Position numbers and translations under genes: made by a program. DNA of 6,504 bases. Source: JBDRGC01 sp043818215 (lineage in GTDB: Bacteria; Chloroflexota; Anaerolineae; Anaerolineales; UBA11858). Shown here piece after piece: positions 4,144 through 6,504 of this stretch. The number at the start of each line of letters is the position of its first letter. Within the stretch, counting starts at the first letter, position 1. The notes beneath the pieces were generated by a model that saw only the letters and a program-made list of their open reading frames with translations, made no database searches and was not told the origin of the DNA. The stretch spans positions 1 through 6,504 of the forward strand of contig JBDRGC010000279.1 in assembly GCA_043818215.1 (NCBI GenBank), read 5' to 3'.

Positions 4144-5087
4144 GCCGCTGAGACGCAAAACGCCACCCAGTCTTCGATTTGCCGCCGGTCGATCACTCGC
4201 AGATTGTGCGCATCGAGTTTCGCCAGCATATCTTCCACTTGCTCTTCTAAAATTCCTGAAAGGATCAAAACTCCACCGGGGGCGATCAGATCAGCCATCC
4301 CGGCATCGAGCAGGCGTATCAAAATGGAGGCCAGGATGTTCGCCACCACCAGCGGGGCCTGCCGCACGGTAAAAATCCCCGACTTGATTTCAGCTACCGA
4401 ACCGAGCGCGAATTCCGTCTGGTCGGCGACGCCGTTGTTGGCGGCGTTCTCGCGGGCCGAGGCAACTGCATCAGGGTCAGTATCCACCCCAAAAGCACGT
4501 CCGGTTCCCACCCCATCCCGGGATTCTCCCGCTAACTTGAGGGCGGCAATCGACAAAATCCCGGAGCCGCAACCAATGTCGAATATATTAATGCCCAGAA
4601 ACCCGCTTCCTCGAAGAAAGCGGGTTTCTATTAATTCCAGGCAGAGTTGCGTGGTGGGGTGAGTCCCCGTGCCGAAGGCCATCCCTGGGTCGATGCTGAT
4701 GGGGATACGCGTCTCGTCAGGCGATTCCAGCCAGGCGGGGACGATGATCAACCGCTCGCCGATGGGTACGGGGCGGTAATGCTTCTTCCAGGCTGCGGTC
4801 CAATCGGTCCCCCGGATAAGCTCGAACACTGGCGCGGGGAGGGGCCGGATGCGCCCCAGGTACCAGAGCGATTCCTCGATGCGGCGGCGGGTCTCATCGA
4901 GTTGGTCATCCACGGGGAGATAGGCACACACCCGCAAAGGGCCGACCGGGTATCCTTCGCTCCCAGGGTCGGGGGCGATGGCAGTGCTTTCGATCACCAC
5001 GCCAGCGGGGACAAAGCGGGCTAACACTTCGGCCACCGCTTCGGCCATCTCGCCGTCTACGGTCAGGGATACTTCGAGCCAGTTCAT
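4101..5087 (-). CDS. prmA: Ribosomal protein L11 methyltransferase, 328 aa
   Basis: PrmA trimethylates lysines and the N-terminus of ribosomal protein L11 using S-adenosylmethionine. The order of parts is standard. The N-terminal substrate-binding domain starts MNWLEVSL. The W-x-x-x-W-K-x-x-Y element is seen in DWTAAWKKHY (95-104). PrmA's signature loop is DPGMAFGTGTHPTT (133-146). SAM motif I is DIGCGSGILS (170-179). The acidic motif II is GVDTDPDAV (200-208). The N-x-L active motif is VVANILASI (247-255). Two places are longer than usual: residues 153-164, encoded by a 33-bp palindrome, and the loop at about 186-198 before motif II. The C-terminus runs about 15 residues past the expected end (AYPSRSTHLSSPSG) because the frame continues into the LOG gene. 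The start is supported by the conserved N-terminus, although no Shine-Dalgarno is present: the ATG is preceded directly by heptamer repeats. It lies downstream of dnaJ, in the same orientation, across a 212-bp repeat-filled spacer. Confidence 0.93.
   Translation of the reverse strand: MNWLEVSLTVDGEMAEAVAEVLARFVPAGVVIESTAIAPDPGSEGYPVGPLRVCAYLPVDDQLDETRRRIEESLWYLGRIRPLPAPVFELIRGTDWTAAWKKHYRPVPIGERLIIVPAWLESPDETRIPISIDPGMAFGTGTHPTTQLCLELIETRFLRGSGFLGINIFDIGCGSGILSIAALKLAGESRDGVGTGRAFGVDTDPDAVASARENAANNGVADQTEFALGSVAEIKSGIFTVRQAPLVVANILASILIRLLDAGMADLIAPGGVLILSGILEEQVEDMLAKLDAHNLRVIDRRQIEDWVAFCVSAAYPSRSTHLSSPSG
4597..4629. repeat. 33-bp palindromic element inside prmA, in frame
   Basis: AGAAACCCGCTT (4597-4608) and AAGCGGGTTTCT (4618-4629) are perfect 12-bp inverted copies around a 9-base loop. 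In the prmA frame the element encodes ETRFLRGSGF (residues 154-163) plus parts of two flanking codons, between the HPTTQLCLELI helix and the strand leading to SAM motif I. The neighbouring protein motifs are intact, so the element does not break the gene. I recall similar AGAAACCCG-type palindromes as dispersed repeats in Chloroflexi and cyanobacteria, but that is memory, not a search. Confidence 0.7.
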
Positions 5088-5121
5088 TTTCAGTTTTCAG
5101 TGTTCAGTTTTCAGTGTTCAG
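5087..5121. repeat. Five heptamer repeats (TTTTCAG/TGTTCAG) touching the prmA start
   Basis: Reading the plus strand from 5087 there are five consecutive 7-mers: TTTTCAG, TTTTCAG, TGTTCAG, TTTTCAG, TGTTCAG. The first base of the array is the A of the prmA ATG on the other strand, so the leader of prmA consists of CTGAAAA/CTGAACA units. This explains the missing Shine-Dalgarno. Such 7-bp short tandem repeats are well known in spacers of cyanobacteria (STRR sequences). Confidence 0.8.
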
Positions 5122-5299
5122 TACTTTACTGACAACTGGTTACTAAATACTCAATGTCATTAAGTTAAGGGTTGGTGTCTGTCGGATTACGGATCCGACA
5201 GGAGCAAAATAGGGATCCTTACATGCTCCAGGCGGATTCGTAATCCGCTGATGGCTAAACTTAATATCATTGACTGAACACTGAAAACTGAACACTGAA
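5096..5299. repeat. Multi-arm inverted-repeat element filling the dnaJ-prmA spacer
   Basis: Positions 5096-5122 and 5273-5299 are a perfect 27-bp inverted repeat. Immediately inside the right arm, 5258-5272 pairs with 5152-5166 in 13 of 15 positions; the left side has 29 extra bases (5123-5151) between the two arms. The centre holds three further hairpins in a row. The first is CTGTCGGAT/ATCCGACAG (5179-5187 and 5193-5201, 5-base loop). The second is GGAGCA/TGCTCC (5201-5206 and 5224-5229), sharing one base with the first. The third is GCGGATT/AATCCGC (5232-5238 and 5242-5248, 3-base loop). The whole folds as a long stem carrying a three-hairpin head. The right arm ends on the base next to the dnaJ stop codon. 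No reading frame of note lies inside. It could be a MITE-like insertion or a structured leader/processing site between two co-transcribed genes. Confidence 0.75.
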
Positions 5300-6427
5300 T
5301 CACCCCCCCAGCACATCTTTCAGCCGCTCGAAGAAACCCCGCCCCTGAGGTATGACTTCCGTACCCAGGCTTTTGGCCAGTTGTTCGAACAACGATTGCT
5401 GCTCACTTGTCAATGATTTGGGGATGCTCACGTTGACAATCACCAGTTGGTCTCCGCGGCCGTTGCTCCGCAGATAAGGTATGCCTTTGCCCCTCATACG
5501 GATGATCTTGCCGGGTTCGGTGCCAGCCGGAATTTTCAGAAAAGCCTGGCCATCGACTGTGGGGACTTCTACCTCGTCTCCCAAAGTTGCTTGAGCGATA
5601 TTAACGTTGAGGTCCAGCATAATATTGTTATCGCGGCGGCGGAAATACTTGTGCGGCCTGACCTGGATTATCAGGTACAGATTCCCAGCGGGACCGCCGT
5701 TGATGCCGGGTTGGCCCTCACCCGCCAGACGGATCTGCGTGCCGGTATCTACCCCCGCGGGTATGGTGACAACTTTGCGGCGCGTATTGCGAACTTGACC
5801 GTGGCCTTCGCAGGTGGGGCAAGGGCTGGTGATCACCTCGCCTTTGCCTCCGCAAGCCGGGCAGGAAACGACCTGCACCATCGATCCGAAGATCGTCTGG
5901 CGTGATTGGCGGACTTCACCGCTGCCGCCGCAAGTTGAACAACGCGTTGGGGATGTCCCTGGCTTGGCTCCAGTGCCCTGGCAGGTATTGCAGACTTCGT
6001 CGCGGGTGATCTCGATCTCTTTTTCCGCACCGAAGACAGCTTCTTTGAAAGTGAGATGCACCCGGTATTGCAGGTCGGCTCCGCGGCGGGGAGCATTGCG
6101 CGAGCGGCGAGAAGACCTGCCGAAGCCGCCAAAACCGAACATATCGCCCAGGTCGCCAAAGATGTCGCTGAAATCTACATTAGTAAAATCAGGAACACCA
6201 CCCGCGCCCTGCACTCCGGCGTGGCCGAATCGGTCATAAGCGGCGCGCTTCTCCACATCGGAGAGCACGGCGTAGGCCTCATTGATCTCTTTGAATTTTT
6301 CCTCGGCGTTGGGTTCTTTGCTCACATCGGGGTGATATTTGCGCGCTAAATTGCGGAAGGCCGATTTCAGATCGGCTTCAGATGCACCTTTAGAAGTGCC
6401 GAGGGTTTCGTAGTAATCTCGTGGCAT
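5300..6427 (-). CDS. dnaJ: Chaperone protein DnaJ (type I Hsp40), 375 aa
   Basis: DnaJ delivers unfolded clients to DnaK and stimulates its ATPase. All parts of a type I DnaJ are present in order. The J-domain (about 4-70) has the HPD motif at 32-34. A Gly/Phe-rich linker occupies about 71-103 (FGDLGDMFGFGGFG). The zinc-finger domain has four CxxCxGxG repeats at 146-153 (CNTCQGTG), 163-170 (CSTCGGSG), 189-196 (CPACGGKG) and 203-210 (CPTCEGHG). The C-terminal peptide-binding and dimerisation domain extends to about 375. Length is typical and no key residue is missing. The start ATG at 6427 gives the canonical MPRDYYETLG, but there is no Shine-Dalgarno: the 12 bases upstream are TGAGACTCTTTT, and beyond them lies a heptamer array. 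The TGA stop directly abuts the inverted-repeat element, with prmA beyond it, so the two genes are probably one transcript. A heat-shock operon upstream is likely but outside the window. Confidence 0.97.
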   Translation of the reverse strand: MPRDYYETLGTSKGASEADLKSAFRNLARKYHPDVSKEPNAEEKFKEINEAYAVLSDVEKRAAYDRFGHAGVQGAGGVPDFTNVDFSDIFGDLGDMFGFGGFGRSSRRSRNAPRRGADLQYRVHLTFKEAVFGAEKEIEITRDEVCNTCQGTGAKPGTSPTRCSTCGGSGEVRQSRQTIFGSMVQVVSCPACGGKGEVITSPCPTCEGHGQVRNTRRKVVTIPAGVDTGTQIRLAGEGQPGINGGPAGNLYLIIQVRPHKYFRRRDNNIMLDLNVNIAQATLGDEVEVPTVDGQAFLKIPAGTEPGKIIRMRGKGIPYLRSNGRGDQLVIVNVSIPKSLTSEQQSLFEQLAKSLGTEVIPQGRGFFERLKDVLGG

Positions 6428-6439
6428 AAAAGAGTCTCA

Positions 6440-6504
6440 GGAGGCAGGAAGCGGGAGGCGGGAGGCGGGAGGCAGGAGGCAGGAGGCAGGAGGCGGGAGG
6501 CGGG
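6440..6504. repeat. GGAGGC(A/G) heptamer tandem array upstream of dnaJ, continuing past the edge
   Basis: Nine consecutive 7-mers run from 6440 to 6502: GGAGGCA, GGAAGCG, GGAGGCG twice, GGAGGCA three times, GGAGGCG twice, then GG to the edge. One unit has a single change (GGAAGCG). The array begins 13 bases from the dnaJ ATG. On the coding strand it reads (Y)GCCTCC, pyrimidine-rich with repeated CCTCC. On the plus strand it is G-rich with several GGG runs. Its true length is unknown because it leaves the window. Confidence 0.85.

Noticed and set aside
5447..5905. 152-aa plus-strand frame opposite dnaJ, and similar ones at 5814-6239 and 6056-6349
   Set aside because: All are antisense shadows of dnaJ, whose J-domain and zinc-finger motifs show which strand codes.
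6440..6504. CRISPR array
   Set aside because: The 7-bp units are directly adjacent with no spacers; this is a simple tandem repeat.

Overview
The window looks like a bacterial chromosome segment. My best guess is a member of Chloroflexota, class Anaerolineae. That is an inference from the dnaJ-prmA order, the protein flavour, and intergenic spacers built from heptamer repeats of the TTTTCAG/TGTTCAG type. No rRNA or other decisive marker is present. The window splits in two. Positions 1 to about 2400 are visibly AT-richer and hold accessory genes, broken toxin genes and inverted repeats. Positions 2400 to 6504 are GC-richer and hold housekeeping genes with good codon structure.

Accessory half, all genes on the minus strand. 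Reading leftwards from 2412: a promoter with a symmetric operator-like site; an intact ribbon-helix-helix antitoxin (vapB-like, 2096-2347); and its PIN-domain toxin (1856-2103), which has lost its middle and its frame. Next comes a self-contained 975-bp unit (860-1834) with one gene, for a divergent uracil-DNA-glycosylase-superfamily protein (964-1794). The unit starts at a G|TTGGGC junction and ends in an attC-like folded site (854-929), so it has the layout of an integron gene cassette. After it come an unrecognised 154-aa protein (344-808), a nested inverted repeat (233-299), and the start of a BrnT toxin gene interrupted by two in-frame stops (1-156, running off the left edge). The picture is a small, partly decayed defence or stability island.

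Core half. Ribonuclease Z (2409-3350, minus) and a LOG-family phosphoribohydrolase (3547-4143, plus) are divergent; the 196-bp gap between them holds an 18-bp perfect palindrome and an extended -10 promoter. LOG converges on and overlaps prmA (4101-5087, minus) by 43 bp. Upstream of prmA lies dnaJ (5300-6427, minus) in the same orientation. The two are probably co-transcribed as a chaperone/ribosome-modification pair, and hrcA/grpE/dnaK could lie beyond the right edge.

Repeats shape the core half. The spacer between dnaJ and prmA is almost entirely one folded element: 27-bp perfect inverted arms made of heptamers, a second inverted arm, and three hairpins between them. A different heptamer array (GGAGGCA/G) lies just upstream of dnaJ. 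A 33-bp palindrome sits in frame inside prmA. The items most worth following up are the glycosylase cassette, the in-frame palindrome in prmA and the folded dnaJ-prmA spacer.
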